Part shown: positions 34,371 through 42,874 of the stretch, piece after piece | Layout: every line of letters begins with the position of its first letter | Position numbering within the stretch: position 1 is the stretch's first letter | Source: JAGXFP01 sp046484585 | Lineage (GTDB): Bacteria > Desulfobacterota > Desulfobulbia > Desulfobulbales > JAGXFP01 | Direction of reading: 5' to 3' | NCBI GenBank assembly: GCA_046484585.1 | Contig: JAWOIQ010000180.1 | Location: forward strand, 1-50,164 | DNA length: 50,164 nucleotides | Notes under the pieces: model-generated | Seen by the model: the letters and a program-made list of their open reading frames with translations, nothing else | Told to the model about the DNA's origin: nothing | The model's database searches: none | Translations under genes and position numbers: made by a program

Positions 34371-35657
34371 TCATTCAAATAGAACCTGCAGAACCCTGTC
34401 GAACCGCAACAGTTCCTTTCTGATTCTATCGCCTTGGGCTTCGTCCAGGTCGTTTCTTTCCCGATGCCTTTCCAGTCTCTGAAGATTGCTCAAGAGGGAG
34501 TGCGATGCCCGCTCCACGTCAAGATCATCGTTCATCGCCTGGTTAAAATCCCTGGTCAGCATCGCGATAGTCTTCTCAGACTCGGGGGTCGCCGTCCCTG
34601 CCCCAAACAAAGGCCTGATAAATTTACCGGCGAGCTCCCGGAGTCTCCGGCATTGCTTTTCTTTTTCAGCCAACATTTTATCGGTCAGGTCTAGCTTTTG
34701 CCGATAGTGGCCGCAGATCAGAAGATATCGGATGTCCACCGCACTTATCTCTTTGCCGAGAAGATCTTTTGGGTAAAGAATATCCCCCTTGCTCTTCGAC
34801 ATTTTCTTGCCGTTCAGGAGAACGTGTTCACCGTGCAGCCAGAAATTGGCGAACTTTTGCCCCGACACGCCTTCGATAACCGCGATATTATAGTCATGGT
34901 GCCGGTAAAGGTTGTCTACCCCGCCACAGGCTATATCGATCCGGTAACCGAGATGCTTGGTGATCATCGCCGGATCCTGAATGTTCCAGGCCGGCCGCCC
35001 TTTACCCAGTTCGGTTTCCCAGTAGATATCGCCGTCCCGCTCCCTGCGGTAGCCATGCCAGAGGATAAAATCGCCGCGGTTCCAGCGGTTGCCCTCATAG
35101 GTGTCCTTACGGTACCGGATTTTCCTTTTCGGCCAGCGGTTCATATCGAGGCCATAGAGCTTGCCGAACCCGGAAAACTTGAGAGGATCGTAAAAATAAT
35201 CATTACCGAGCCTGTAGGCATAACCTTTATCCATCAGCTTCTTGATCAGGCGCACTGCCTGGTCGATGCTTGTCGAGGAACGGGGGATGAAGTCCGGCAC
35301 CTTGATATGCAGCAATCCGCAATTCTGGAAAAACTTATCCGCCGATTCCTCCGTGGTAGCCTGCAACTTTGCCATTTTCTTGGCCGAACTGACAATCGAC
35401 TTGTCCTCAACGTCGGTAAAATTGATCAGCCTCTCCACCTCATAGCCGAGATATTCGAGATATCGGTGCAGGACGTCCTCGTAAAGGAAAGTTCGGTAAT
35501 TTCCGAGATGGGGCCGGTCATAGATGGAGGGACCGCAGGTGAAAATCTTAACATGCCCTTCGGCCAGGGGTGCGAAGAGCTGTTTTTTACCGGCCAGGGA
35601 GTTATACAATTTCAGGGGTTGATCGTCTTTTTTCGAGCTAACCATGGCGACTCCCAT
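34371..35657 (-). CDS. Divergent cysteinyl-tRNA synthetase-like protein with altered zinc site
   Basis: Class I synthetase-fold protein of 428 residues, shorter than usual CysRS (about 460). The nucleotide-binding motifs are present: HLGN at 50-53 (CGPSIYDRPHLGNYRTF) and KMSKS at 285-289. CysRS selects cysteine with a zinc ion bound by two Cys, one His and one Glu. Here Cys41 is kept, and a HH pair is at 253-254. The block normally reading HIECSAM is NIQDPAM (225-231; Cys to Asp), and HHENE is HHDYN, losing the Glu. A new Cys244 appears in DIACGG where DIHGGG is usual. It could be a true but divergent CysRS or a paralogue ligating something else. ATG 35645 (MVSSKK), after GGGAG, may be the real start. 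Confidence 0.75.
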   Translation of the reverse strand: MGVAMVSSKKDDQPLKLYNSLAGKKQLFAPLAEGHVKIFTCGPSIYDRPHLGNYRTFLYEDVLHRYLEYLGYEVERLINFTDVEDKSIVSSAKKMAKLQATTEESADKFFQNCGLLHIKVPDFIPRSSTSIDQAVRLIKKLMDKGYAYRLGNDYFYDPLKFSGFGKLYGLDMNRWPKRKIRYRKDTYEGNRWNRGDFILWHGYRRERDGDIYWETELGKGRPAWNIQDPAMITKHLGYRIDIACGGVDNLYRHHDYNIAVIEGVSGQKFANFWLHGEHVLLNGKKMSKSKGDILYPKDLLGKEISAVDIRYLLICGHYRQKLDLTDKMLAEKEKQCRRLRELAGKFIRPLFGAGTATPESEKTIAMLTRDFNQAMNDDLDVERASHSLLSNLQRLERHRERNDLDEAQGDRIRKELLRFDRVLQVLFE

Positions 35658-35704
35658 CTATTTTCTTGATTATTTCCCGATCTGCCGGAGCCGGAGAATG
35701 AATG

Positions 35705-36337
35705 TCAGCCAAGCAAACCGCTCTGTTTGAGGCCGTCGAAGACAAACTGCACCGCCAGGGCGCACAACAATACGCCAAGAACCCGGCTCAGCACATGGGC
35801 GCCGGTAATCCCGAGCAGGTGCTGGATGCGGCCCGCTAACAGAAGACAGACCAGGGTCAGTACCATGATCGCCAGCAGGGCGCCAAACACCACAATCTGC
35901 GCCGCCGGTTCGCCGGCCGCCTTACTCATCATCAGAACCGAGGCGCTCATCGCGCCGGGCCCGGCCAAAAGCGGGGTGGCCAGCGGAAAGATCGAGATAT
36001 CCTCCCGGCTCTTTGCTTCGATGGTTTCGGCCTCGGTGACCGAGACTCCGCCCGAACTGCGGGCAAAGACCATGTCGATGCCGATCAGCAGCAAGAGAAT
36101 GCCTCCCGCGGTGTAAAGGGCCGGCCACGAAATCCCGAGAAATGCCAGCACCATTTCGCCAACGAGGGCGAACAGCAGGAGGATTCCGGCCGCCGCCAGG
36201 GTTCCGCGCCATGCCATGGCCCGACGTTCCGCCGAGGTCGTCCTCCGGCTCAGTATCGCGAAGACCACCGCCACATCGACCGGCCCAATGGTTACGAAGA
36301 AGGTGGCCAAAGCAACGACACCCAACTCCCAATTCAT
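35705..36337 (-). CDS. MarC family inner-membrane protein
   Basis: Integral membrane protein of 210 residues with about six helices, belonging to the MarC/UPF0056 family, whose transport role is unproven. Start ATG 36337 (MNWELGVVALATFFVTIGPV) has AGGAA upstream; the longer frame to 36487 is not hydrophobic and is rejected. Family features are the early TIGPVDVAVVFAIL, GGILLLLIGIDMVFA, and SIFPLATPLLAGPGAMSASV. It lies 47 bases from the start of the CysRS-like gene on the same strand and may be cotranscribed with it. Confidence 0.85.
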   Translation of the reverse strand: MNWELGVVALATFFVTIGPVDVAVVFAILSRRTTSAERRAMAWRGTLAAAGILLLFALVGEMVLAFLGISWPALYTAGGILLLLIGIDMVFARSSGGVSVTEAETIEAKSREDISIFPLATPLLAGPGAMSASVLMMSKAAGEPAAQIVVFGALLAIMVLTLVCLLLAGRIQHLLGITGAHVLSRVLGVLLCALAVQFVFDGLKQSGLLG

Positions 36338-36588
36338 GGTCGTTTCCTGCTCGTTATTATATTCATGCTCCCGGCCTCGGAATCCACAAGTTACAGAGCA
36401 AGTTTCATCATTCCGGCATGCCCTATCAGCCGGAATCGGATCAGTAATTGTATCACACAAATCTTGCCAAAGGATTGGCACTTTCAATTAATTTCAGTCA
36501 GGGCGGGGGGCTGATTATTCGCCTTAACTGCCCAAAACCCTTTTTCGCGGCCCCATTTTAATATAGAGTAGTAGTAGTATTCAAAATT

Positions 36589-36729
36589 TGATAAGTTCGC
36601 AAAGTCAGGGGATGGCTAAGCAAAAAGTTCGATATGCGCCCAACGGAAGTGCCCCCCTCAAGGGTGGATTGAACAGAACCCTTGGGGTGCTCCACGACGC
36701 AGCAGATCGGGCTTTTTGCGACGCCATCA
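36589..36729. repeat. MITE-like repeat family 2, copy 2
   Basis: The ends are TGATAAGTTCGCAAAGTCAG and GGGCTTTTTGCGACGCCATC. The interior has GATGGCTAAGCAAAAAGTTC, as in copies 1 and 4, plus a CCTCAAGGGTGGATTGAACA hairpin also found at 19770-19812. It lies directly upstream of the Kef-type antiporter gene, whose promoter it may overlap. Confidence 0.8.
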
Positions 36730-36752
36730 AAATTTAACCACGGGCAACCATC

Positions 36753-38762
36753 ATGGGAATTGCCGCTGATTTTATCATGATTGTGGTCGCCGCCCTGTTC
36801 GGCGCGATCATCTTTCAACAGTTCAAACAGCCGATCATCATCGGCTATATCTTCGCCGGCCTGCTGATCGGTCCCCATGCCGCCGGGCTGGTCACCGAAC
36901 TCCATCAAATCGAGCTGCTCTCCGAAATCGGGGTGGCCCTGCTGCTCTTCGCCCTCGGTCTCGAATTTTCCCTTACCGAATTGCGACCGGTCCGCAAGAT
37001 CGCCCTGATCGGCGCCCCCATCCAGATCGGGCTGACCATCGGCTACGGCTATCTGATCGGCCGCTATCTGGGCTTCGCGCCCGCGCCCTCCATCTGGTTC
37101 GGGGCGATCATCTCCCTGTCCAGCACGATGGTCATCCTGAAAACCCTGATGGCCCAAGGCTGGATGGGCACCCTCTCGAGCCGGGTGATGATCGGCATGC
37201 TGATCGTCCAGGACCTGGCCGTGGTGCCGATGATGATCATCCTCCCCCAGCTGGGTGCGCCGGAAAGCGGCCTGCCGCTCCTCGCGTTTGCGGCCCTGAA
37301 ATCCGCCCTCTTCCTGGCCCTGATGATCCTGATGGGTGCCAGGCTCCTGCCCTGGCTGCTGAAACATATCGCCCGCTGGAACTCCCGGGAACTCTTCATG
37401 CTGTCGATCACCGCCATCGGCCTGGGCATCGGTTATGCCACCTATCTGTTCGGGCTCTCCTTCGCCTTCGGGGCTTTTGTGGCCGGGATCGTCTTAAGCG
37501 AAAGCGACTACGGCCACCAGGCCTTAAGCGACATCCTGCCTCTGCGCGATATCTTCGGGCTGCTCTTCTTCACCTCCGCCGGGATGCTGCTCGATCCCGC
37601 CTTCTTCGTGTCGCACCTGGGGAGCGTCAGCCTGGTCCTGCTCCTGATCCTGATCGGCAAGGGTCTCTTGTTCTGGGCGATTGCCCGCTTGTTCCGCTAC
37701 CGCAATATCGTGCCCATCGCCGTCGGGCTGGGGATGTTTCAGGTCGGGGAGTTCTCCTTCGTGCTGGCCAGGGTCGGTCTCGAAAAGGAGGCGATCACCG
37801 CCGAGATGTACTCCCTGGTCCTGACCGTCGCCGTGATCAGCATGATCCTCACCCCGTTTGTTTCGCGGCTGAGCGGCCCGCTCTATTCGCTGCGCAAACG
37901 GATGTTCAGGCACGAACCTTTCCAGAGCGTCAACCTGCCGGCGGCCGGCCTGCGGGATCATGTGGTTATCGCCGGCGGCGGCCGGGTGGGACAGCATATC
38001 GCCCAGGTCCTGAGGCTGCTGCGGGTGCCCTTCGCGGTGGTGGAACTGAGCCAGCAGAGGGTCGAGGCGTGCAAGGAAGCAAAGATCCCGGTGATTTTCG
38101 GAGACGCGAGCCAACCGGTGGTGCTGGAGGCCGCCGGTATCGAGCGGGCCAGAATGCTCCTGGTTACCGTTCCCGCCATGCTGGTCGCCCTCGGTACAGT
38201 CCACAAGGCCCGGCTCCTCAATCCCGACCTGCATATTGTCGCCCGGGCTGAAGGGGTAGTGCAGATGGAAGAACTGGAGCGGGCCGGAGTCAACCTGGTG
38301 GTCCTGCCCGAACTTGAGGCTGGGCTGGAAATCGCCCGGCAGGCCATGGCCTGGCTCCATGTGCCAGCCACCGTCATCCAGGGCTATACCGATACGGTCA
38401 GGCATGAACATTACCGGCCCCTGCAAGACGCCGGGGTCGACAATCAGGTGATGGCCATCCTGCGCCACGCCAAGGACCTCCTCGAACTGGCCTGGATCGA
38501 GCTGCCCCCGGAAAGCCCGGTGGTGCGCAAATCCATCGGCGAACTCCACATCCGCCGAACCATCGGGGCCACCGTTGTCGGGGTAATCCGCCAGGAAGAG
38601 TTCAACCCCAATCCCGGCGCCGATTTTGTTTTTCGCGAGGGCGATGTGGTGGCGGTAATCGGCGACATCCGGGCCCGGCAGGGTTTTCAGGATCTGGTCG
38701 CAAGGACAGAGGGCTCCGCGGAGCACCCCGCGGACGCCGCCGCTCCGGCCACCGTCGCCTGA
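36753..38762 (+). CDS. Kef-type potassium/proton antiporter with RCK (TrkA-N and TrkA-C) domains
   Basis: CPA2-family K+ efflux or K+/H+ antiporter of 669 residues. It has about 12 hydrophobic helices to residue 385, with family marks QPIIIGYIFAGLLIGPHAAG, ALLLFALGLEFSLTEL, and FGAFVAGIVLSESDYGHQAL. A TrkA-N Rossmann domain begins near residue 405 (DHVVIAGGGRVGQHIAQVLR), and a TrkA-C domain occupies the end (IRRTIGATVVGVIRQEEFNP). It resembles YbaL/KefB. No separate ancillary subunit gene is adjacent. ATG 36753 lies 24 bases after a MITE-like repeat, so that repeat may supply part of the leader. Confidence 0.9.
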   Translation: MGIAADFIMIVVAALFGAIIFQQFKQPIIIGYIFAGLLIGPHAAGLVTELHQIELLSEIGVALLLFALGLEFSLTELRPVRKIALIGAPIQIGLTIGYGYLIGRYLGFAPAPSIWFGAIISLSSTMVILKTLMAQGWMGTLSSRVMIGMLIVQDLAVVPMMIILPQLGAPESGLPLLAFAALKSALFLALMILMGARLLPWLLKHIARWNSRELFMLSITAIGLGIGYATYLFGLSFAFGAFVAGIVLSESDYGHQALSDILPLRDIFGLLFFTSAGMLLDPAFFVSHLGSVSLVLLLILIGKGLLFWAIARLFRYRNIVPIAVGLGMFQVGEFSFVLARVGLEKEAITAEMYSLVLTVAVISMILTPFVSRLSGPLYSLRKRMFRHEPFQSVNLPAAGLRDHVVIAGGGRVGQHIAQVLRLLRVPFAVVELSQQRVEACKEAKIPVIFGDASQPVVLEAAGIERARMLLVTVPAMLVALGTVHKARLLNPDLHIVARAEGVVQMEELERAGVNLVVLPELEAGLEIARQAMAWLHVPATVIQGYTDTVRHEHYRPLQDAGVDNQVMAILRHAKDLLELAWIELPPESPVVRKSIGELHIRRTIGATVVGVIRQEEFNPNPGADFVFREGDVVAVIGDIRARQGFQDLVARTEGSAEHPADAAAPATVA

Positions 38763-38934
38763 TTGCTAAACAAAAAGCCGCCATCCCCATGTGAAACCGC
38801 AAATCTCACCATAGAGCAGCTTCAAACCGCGAATGGTGGCGGCCTCGAAACAGGGGAGATTTCGCCGCGGAAGCCGCTCATCCTGAGCCTGTCGAAGTAA
38901 GGGGTTTTTCGACTTTTGCGTAGGCCATCGATCT

Positions 38935-39078
38935 TGATAGTTCGCAAAAAGTTGCCTGCCACGTCATTGCGAGGAGCAAAGCGACGAAGCAATCCAGCAT
39001 TTTCAACTAGTTAGATATGTCTGGATTGCTTCGCTACGCTCGCAATGACTTGCTTTTTGACTTTTTGCGACGCCATCA
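38935..39078. repeat. MITE-like repeat family 2, copy 3
   Basis: The ends are TGATAGTTCGCAAAAAGTTG and GACTTTTTGCGACGCCATCA. The interior is different from the other copies and is itself a long palindrome: AGCGACGAAGCAATCCAG with CTGGATTGCTTCGCTACGCT, flanked by GTCATTGCGAGGAGC and TCGCAATGAC. A stray end sequence (GACTTTTGCGTAGGCCATCG) lies just upstream at 38911-38930. Confidence 0.8.
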
Positions 39079-39131
39079 ATCTTCGGAGTTTTTTAGCGCC
39101 GCCCGCAATCACGACCGCGCAGGCGCATTGG

Positions 39132-39191
39132 ATAAAGCTGAGTTGAGCAGCTGGCCTGCTCAAATGAAACTTATGCCCTTGCGGTATAAGC
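39132..39191. repeat. Second copy of the 54-bp two-hairpin element
   Basis: ATAAAGCTGAGTTGAGCAGC, then a CTGCTC arm, then CTTATGCC-CTTGC-GGTATAAG. The stems match the 23127-23180 copy while the loops differ, which fits selection for the hairpins. It lies 8 bases from the mgtC stop, so it is in the 3' untranslated region of that gene. Confidence 0.7.
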
Positions 39192-39198
39192 CCGCCGC

Positions 39199-39660
39199 TC
39201 AGCCCCGGTGGTATTGGCCATGTACCCCTTTTCGCAATTTCTTGAAGGTAGATTCCAGAAATTCCACCCCGACCAGAACCCCGAGAGTAACCAGGGTAAG
39301 GGCCAGGGCGGTAAAGAGATAACCCATACCGATCACCACCCCGATAGCGGCCAGAATCCAGATCACCGCCGCCGAGGTCACCCCCTTGACAATCCCCTCC
39401 TTGCCCATGATCACTCCGGCGCCGAGGAAGCCTACTCCGGTGATGACCTGACCGACGACCCGGGCCGGATCGGCTGCGGGGCCATCCAGCATGGCCCCGA
39501 ACGAAACGAAGATCTCGGTGCCGAGACAGATCAGGATCGAGGTGCGGATGCCGGCCGGTTTGCCGCGCCACTGCCGTTCAAAGCCGATCAGACCGCCGCA
39601 GAGCAGGGTGACGAATATCTTCAGCCAGAACAGTTCGGAAAGTGCGTTGCTCAGATCCAT
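39199..39660 (-). CDS. MgtC/SapB family membrane protein
   Basis: Inner-membrane protein of 153 residues with four or five helices. It matches the conserved MgtC N-terminal domain: LLCGGLIGFERQWRGKPAGI, RTSILICLGTEIFVSFGAML, the core RVVGQVITGVGFLGAGVIMG, and GVTSAAVIWILAAIGVVIGM. It lacks the soluble ACT-like C-terminal domain of Salmonella MgtC, as most bacterial homologues do. MgtC-type proteins are tied to magnesium limitation and ATP-synthase control; the role here is unknown. Single gene between repeats. Confidence 0.87.
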   Translation of the reverse strand: MDLSNALSELFWLKIFVTLLCGGLIGFERQWRGKPAGIRTSILICLGTEIFVSFGAMLDGPAADPARVVGQVITGVGFLGAGVIMGKEGIVKGVTSAAVIWILAAIGVVIGMGYLFTALALTLVTLGVLVGVEFLESTFKKLRKGVHGQYHRG

Positions 39661-39956
39661 TTTATTTCGCCCGGTGACCTTTGAAGTTCATTGGTTTTGT
39701 CGTTTCCTGGCGATTATAGCATATTGCCACAGGCAGACAACTTTACTTTTCGGCCATCTTCCTGTTGGGGCCACTGCTTTTAGAAATCCCCAGGCAATGC
39801 CCCCGAGAATTCACGGGGCCGCGCACTCAGGTGAAAATCCGCAAAATCATTCTGACCTCCTTCTGCCTTCCGCCCCGGTTCTCCCTGAATCGGTGTCCCT
39901 TCGGGAACGGGCCGGATCCAGAAAGGCAACAATGCCGCCCGCTCACGCCCTGGTTT

Positions 39957-40352
39957 TCAGCCAAGAAAAGCCAGATGGTAATCGTCCGGATCACTGAACT
40001 CGAAGTAATCGCAGAGCAGTTCCTCCCCTTTGCCGATGGGGAGCAGGGCGAACATGGTGTTGTGGCGCCGGTCGTTGCCGACATTGCCCCGCTCCCGCGA
40101 ATGGTTCATAAACTGGGCGTGGTCCAGACAGAGGTGGAAGAGCTCCCGCTCCTTATAACTCTGGCGGCGGATGGTATCGCGTGCCGCCGGGGCAAGGGTG
40201 TTCAGCAGTTCCAGCCACCGCTCCCGGCTGAAAGAGAGATCGACCCCGGGGTGATACTCCCAGATCGTCGTGCCCCGACCGATGTCGTCCCCGGCAAAAA
40301 GGCCGATACCGTGGACCGCAGAGCGGTCGAGATAGGTTTTGATCTTAAGCAT
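39957..40352 (-). CDS. Small SET-domain protein (second of a tandem pair)
   Basis: A 131-residue protein that is almost entirely a SET domain, the fold of SAM-dependent protein lysine methyltransferases. SET-N is VHGIGLFAGDDIGRGTTIWE. The pseudoknot parts are HAQFMNHSRERGN (the NHS motif) and GKGEELLCDYFEF (ELxxDY-like, with catalytic-type Tyr). Between them is an unusual 45-residue helical insert. It overlaps the upstream SET gene by 8 bases and shares its opening (TYLDRSAVHGIGLFA against TYLGPSRVHGIGLFA), so the two arose by duplication. The substrate is unknown. No post-SET cysteine cluster is present. Confidence 0.85.
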   Translation of the reverse strand: MLKIKTYLDRSAVHGIGLFAGDDIGRGTTIWEYHPGVDLSFSRERWLELLNTLAPAARDTIRRQSYKERELFHLCLDHAQFMNHSRERGNVGNDRRHNTMFALLPIGKGEELLCDYFEFSDPDDYHLAFLG

Positions 40353-40794
40353 GGCTGCGCTGCTCCGGCTGTTGGCTTTGCAGATAATGGACCGGGTCGG
40401 GATTGACCATCTCCATGAAAAAATAATCGCTGCTGTCGTAGGCCAGGTTGTAGTTCTCGAGAATCTCCTGGTGGGCCGCGATATCGGTTTTGGCCACCTC
40501 TGCGAAGTCGGTCAGGAAAACGATATTGTCCCGGTCGTCAGAATGGTTGATAAAACGGGCATTGTCGGTCAGGTAGAAATAGCGGCTGCCCCGCCGGTAA
40601 GTGGAATTAAGCAAATGGCGCAGGCAGCAGCTGTCGACCTTACGGCACATGGCGACAAAGTCCTGTTGTTTGAAGATTTTATCGACGTGGTGGTTGAATT
40701 TCCAGACAAAGGCCCCCGCCGGAATATCCTCGGCGGCAAACAGACCTATGCCGTGGACCCGTGACGGGCCCAGGTAGGTGTTGACGGTGAGCAA
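40345..40794 (-). CDS. Small SET-domain protein (first of a tandem pair)
   Basis: A 149-residue SET-domain protein. TTG 40794 is the best start: GGAGG lies seven bases upstream and it gives LLTVNTYLGPSRVHGIGLFA, which aligns with the paralogue's N-terminus. An ATG at 40836 has neither advantage. SET marks are HGIGLFAAEDIPAGAFVWKF and NARFINHSDDRDNIVF. The end of the domain (AYDSSDYFFMEM) is divergent: the equivalent of GEELLCDYFEF reads AHQEILENYNLAYDSSDYFF. The two SET proteins may therefore differ in activity, or act as a heteromer. Confidence 0.82.
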   Translation of the reverse strand: MLTVNTYLGPSRVHGIGLFAAEDIPAGAFVWKFNHHVDKIFKQQDFVAMCRKVDSCCLRHLLNSTYRRGSRYFYLTDNARFINHSDDRDNIVFLTDFAEVAKTDIAAHQEILENYNLAYDSSDYFFMEMVNPDPVHYLQSQQPEQRSHA

Positions 40795-40839
40795 GATACA
40801 GCCTCCAGTTCGGTAAATTCTCCAGAGCATTACCAAACA

Positions 40840-40921
40840 TGATAAGTTCGCGAAAAGTCACGGGATGACTAAGCAAAAATGCGCCGCAACGCAGTAGATC
40901 GGACTTTTTGCGACGCCATCA
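40840..40921. repeat. MITE-like repeat family 2, copy 4 (short)
   Basis: TGATAAGTTCGCGAAAAGTC, then GGGATGACTAAGCAAAAATG, ending GGACTTTTTGCGACGCCATC. It is the shortest copy (82 bp) and lacks the central palindrome of the others. It lies upstream of the SET-gene pair. Confidence 0.8.
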
Positions 40922-41073
40922 AACATAAAAGAGCCCCCCGTAAATCACACTCCGGCGGTTTCCCGGTTAGCATTTTATGTTGTCGGATTAAACCGCGGGG
41001 CAGGCCGCTGCCCGGCCGATTCACCCCACATTTTATTTTCGCTAAGTACGTAATGCGGAGGCGGCTGTCAATA

Positions 41074-41433
41074 TTATTTTCGCCGGCCATGCGGATTTTT
41101 TCCGCTCCGGAAATGGCCCAGCCCCGGAGGGGTAAAATGGGGGGGAGGAAAACGCTCTTTACCCTTCGGGTTTTCGGGTAAATCACTTTTTATTTCTAGA
41201 AGCTCTGCCTGCCGTTTTAATTGCTGACTATGGGCAACCGAGGCCTGCAGGCGGAGGCCGAAGGGGTAATAGGTGTTCGAGTCATTGTCCTCGTGGGTTA
41301 TCCCCCCATGCAGGTCGCCGGAAATATCAACGGAGAATCCGCCGTAATCAGGCAGATCCGGGGCCGCCTCGGCGCGGGTGGTCAAGGTTGAAGCGAGCAG
41401 CAAAAGGAGGAAAACGGTCAAGTTGACTTTCAT
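41074..41433 (-). CDS. Possible exported protein, short or truncated
   Basis: ATG 41433 (MKVNLTVFLLLLLASTLTTR) opens a classic signal peptide cleaved after AEA, with AGGA nine bases upstream. The next residues (PDLPDYGGFSVDISGDLHGG) look like the start of a secreted or outer-membrane protein. After about residue 75 the sequence becomes basic and proline-rich (KGKERFPPPHFTPPGLG) and does not look like a natural continuation. I suspect a longer gene cut off at its 3' end. No family recognised. Confidence 0.4.
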   Translation of the reverse strand: MKVNLTVFLLLLLASTLTTRAEAAPDLPDYGGFSVDISGDLHGGITHEDNDSNTYYPFGLRLQASVAHSQQLKRQAELLEIKSDLPENPKGKERFPPPHFTPPGLGHFRSGKNPHGRRK

Positions 41434-41505
41434 GGAAATCCTGCCGGTTAATTTGGTTAATTGATATAAAAAGTCACGGAGTGTTTCGATCCTTGCACAA
41501 GGCAA

Positions 41506-41878
41506 AAAGGCGCCTCATCCTAACAGATTATTCAGACGTGTCAACAGAGGAGCGAAAATGATCGATAGGGAAAAGAAAATGATCGAAAAATCGAGGACAG
41601 CCATTGAAACAGTTCAGGAAACACTATCCTTAATTATTGGCGCCCGCTTGCCTGTTTGGTGAACATGGGGACCGCTCTCGCCGGCTGTTTTTTTACGCCA
41701 TTCAGGATGATATGGAGAAGAGGATTGCTCTCCGAAAAATGGCTTGTAAAGGATAATTATTCGTAATATATGAAGGTTACAAAAATATGGAGCGGCTGAG
41801 GCAAATTTAAGGACGATAGGGATCTTTTCGTGTTCTCTCCCGTTTTGGGTGATACACAGATCTGTTCAATACCTAATT
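41506..41878. other. Intergenic region without recognisable genes
   Basis: AT-rich sequence between the possible exported-protein gene and the second RAYT element. I see no gene, and no N-terminal half of the IS110 transposase whose C-terminal part lies beyond the RAYT element. Confidence 0.4.
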
Positions 41879-41880
41879 TG

Positions 41881-42874
41881 GGGGTCGGACCAAGGCAACT
41901 CGTTGAACAAGCGTCGTTTTGATTGGAAAAACTGCCTTTTTTATGCCTTAGAGCATTGTTTTTGATGGGGAAATAGCCGTTTTAAGACCGGGAAGGCCCG
42001 AATATGATCTTGCCCTGTTGCTATTGCTATTTTTGATTGGCAGGCTATATTCAGTCATGCCACGAGCAAATCGTCACTATATTCCTGGTTGTGTCTGGCA
42101 CATAACCCATCGCTGCCACAAGCAGGAATTCCTCCTGAAATTCGCGCATGACCGCCGGCGTTATCTGCATTGGCTGTATGAGGCCAGGAAGCGTTTTGGC
42201 CTAAAAATCCTCGATTACATTGTCACTTCCAATCACATCCACTTACTGGTGTTTGATGATGGCCAGGAAGCCATTCCGCAAAGCCTGCAGTTGATCGCCG
42301 GCAGAACCGCTCAAGAGTTCAATCTGCGGAAGAATCGTAAAGGCGCCTTCTGGGAAGATCGTTATCATGCAACGACAATTGAAACCGACCACCATCTGCA
42401 CCGCTGTATCACTTACATCGACCTGAATATGGTTAGGGCCGGTAAAGTCGCCCATCCCTCACAGTGGCCAGCCTCTGGTTACCACGAAATCCAGCATCCA
42501 CCAAGACGCTACACCCTGATAGATCGTGGGGCGTTGATGAAGTTGTGCGGGATACCAAGCAGCGAACAACTGTCGATTGTCCACCGGCAATGGATTGAAG
42601 AGGCCCTTGGGGCAAAGGTGAATCAAACGAGGGAGGTCAGATGGTCCGAGAGTATCGCGGTTGGCAGCCCCGCATTTCTGGAGGACATCAAGGGGAAATT
42701 GCGAAAAGTTCGAAATCGGGAAATCCGTTCGGCGAATGGTATCAGTACCCTCCGGGAACCATCATCCTCTTATAATACTGTTTTTGACCGCAAAAATGAT
42801 GCTCTAAGCCCTGAAAACGCCTATTTATGGAACGATTAATTCGTGTTTTCAGTGTGTTGCTTTGGTCCGACCCC
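41881..42874 (+). mobile_element. Second RAYT element with 19-bp inverted ends
   Basis: GGGGTCGGACCAAGGCAAC (41881-41899) pairs at 18 of 19 positions with GTTGCTTTGGTCCGACCCC (42856-42874). The 994-bp element carries one transposase gene. Its right end abuts an IS110 transposase fragment in frame with the element's last bases. Confidence 0.8.
42057..42839 (+). CDS. REP-associated transposase (Y1/HUH family), possibly catalytically altered
   Basis: Y1-superfamily transposase of 260 residues from ATG 42057 (MPRANRHYIPGCVWHITHRC). The HUH motif is His60/His62 in TSNHIHLLVFDD. Family blocks are GAFWEDRYHAT and CITYIDLNMVRAGK. It belongs to a different RAYT subgroup from the copy at 3.4 kb, without the DnaA-like tail. 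In the helix that should carry the nucleophile it reads AGRTAQEFNLRKNRKG. Relatives I remember usually read QEYN there, so the Tyr may be replaced by Phe. The first in-frame codon upstream (TTG 42018) is less likely as a start. Confidence 0.88.
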   Translation: MPRANRHYIPGCVWHITHRCHKQEFLLKFAHDRRRYLHWLYEARKRFGLKILDYIVTSNHIHLLVFDDGQEAIPQSLQLIAGRTAQEFNLRKNRKGAFWEDRYHATTIETDHHLHRCITYIDLNMVRAGKVAHPSQWPASGYHEIQHPPRRYTLIDRGALMKLCGIPSSEQLSIVHRQWIEEALGAKVNQTREVRWSESIAVGSPAFLEDIKGKLRKVRNREIRSANGISTLREPSSSYNTVFDRKNDALSPENAYLWND

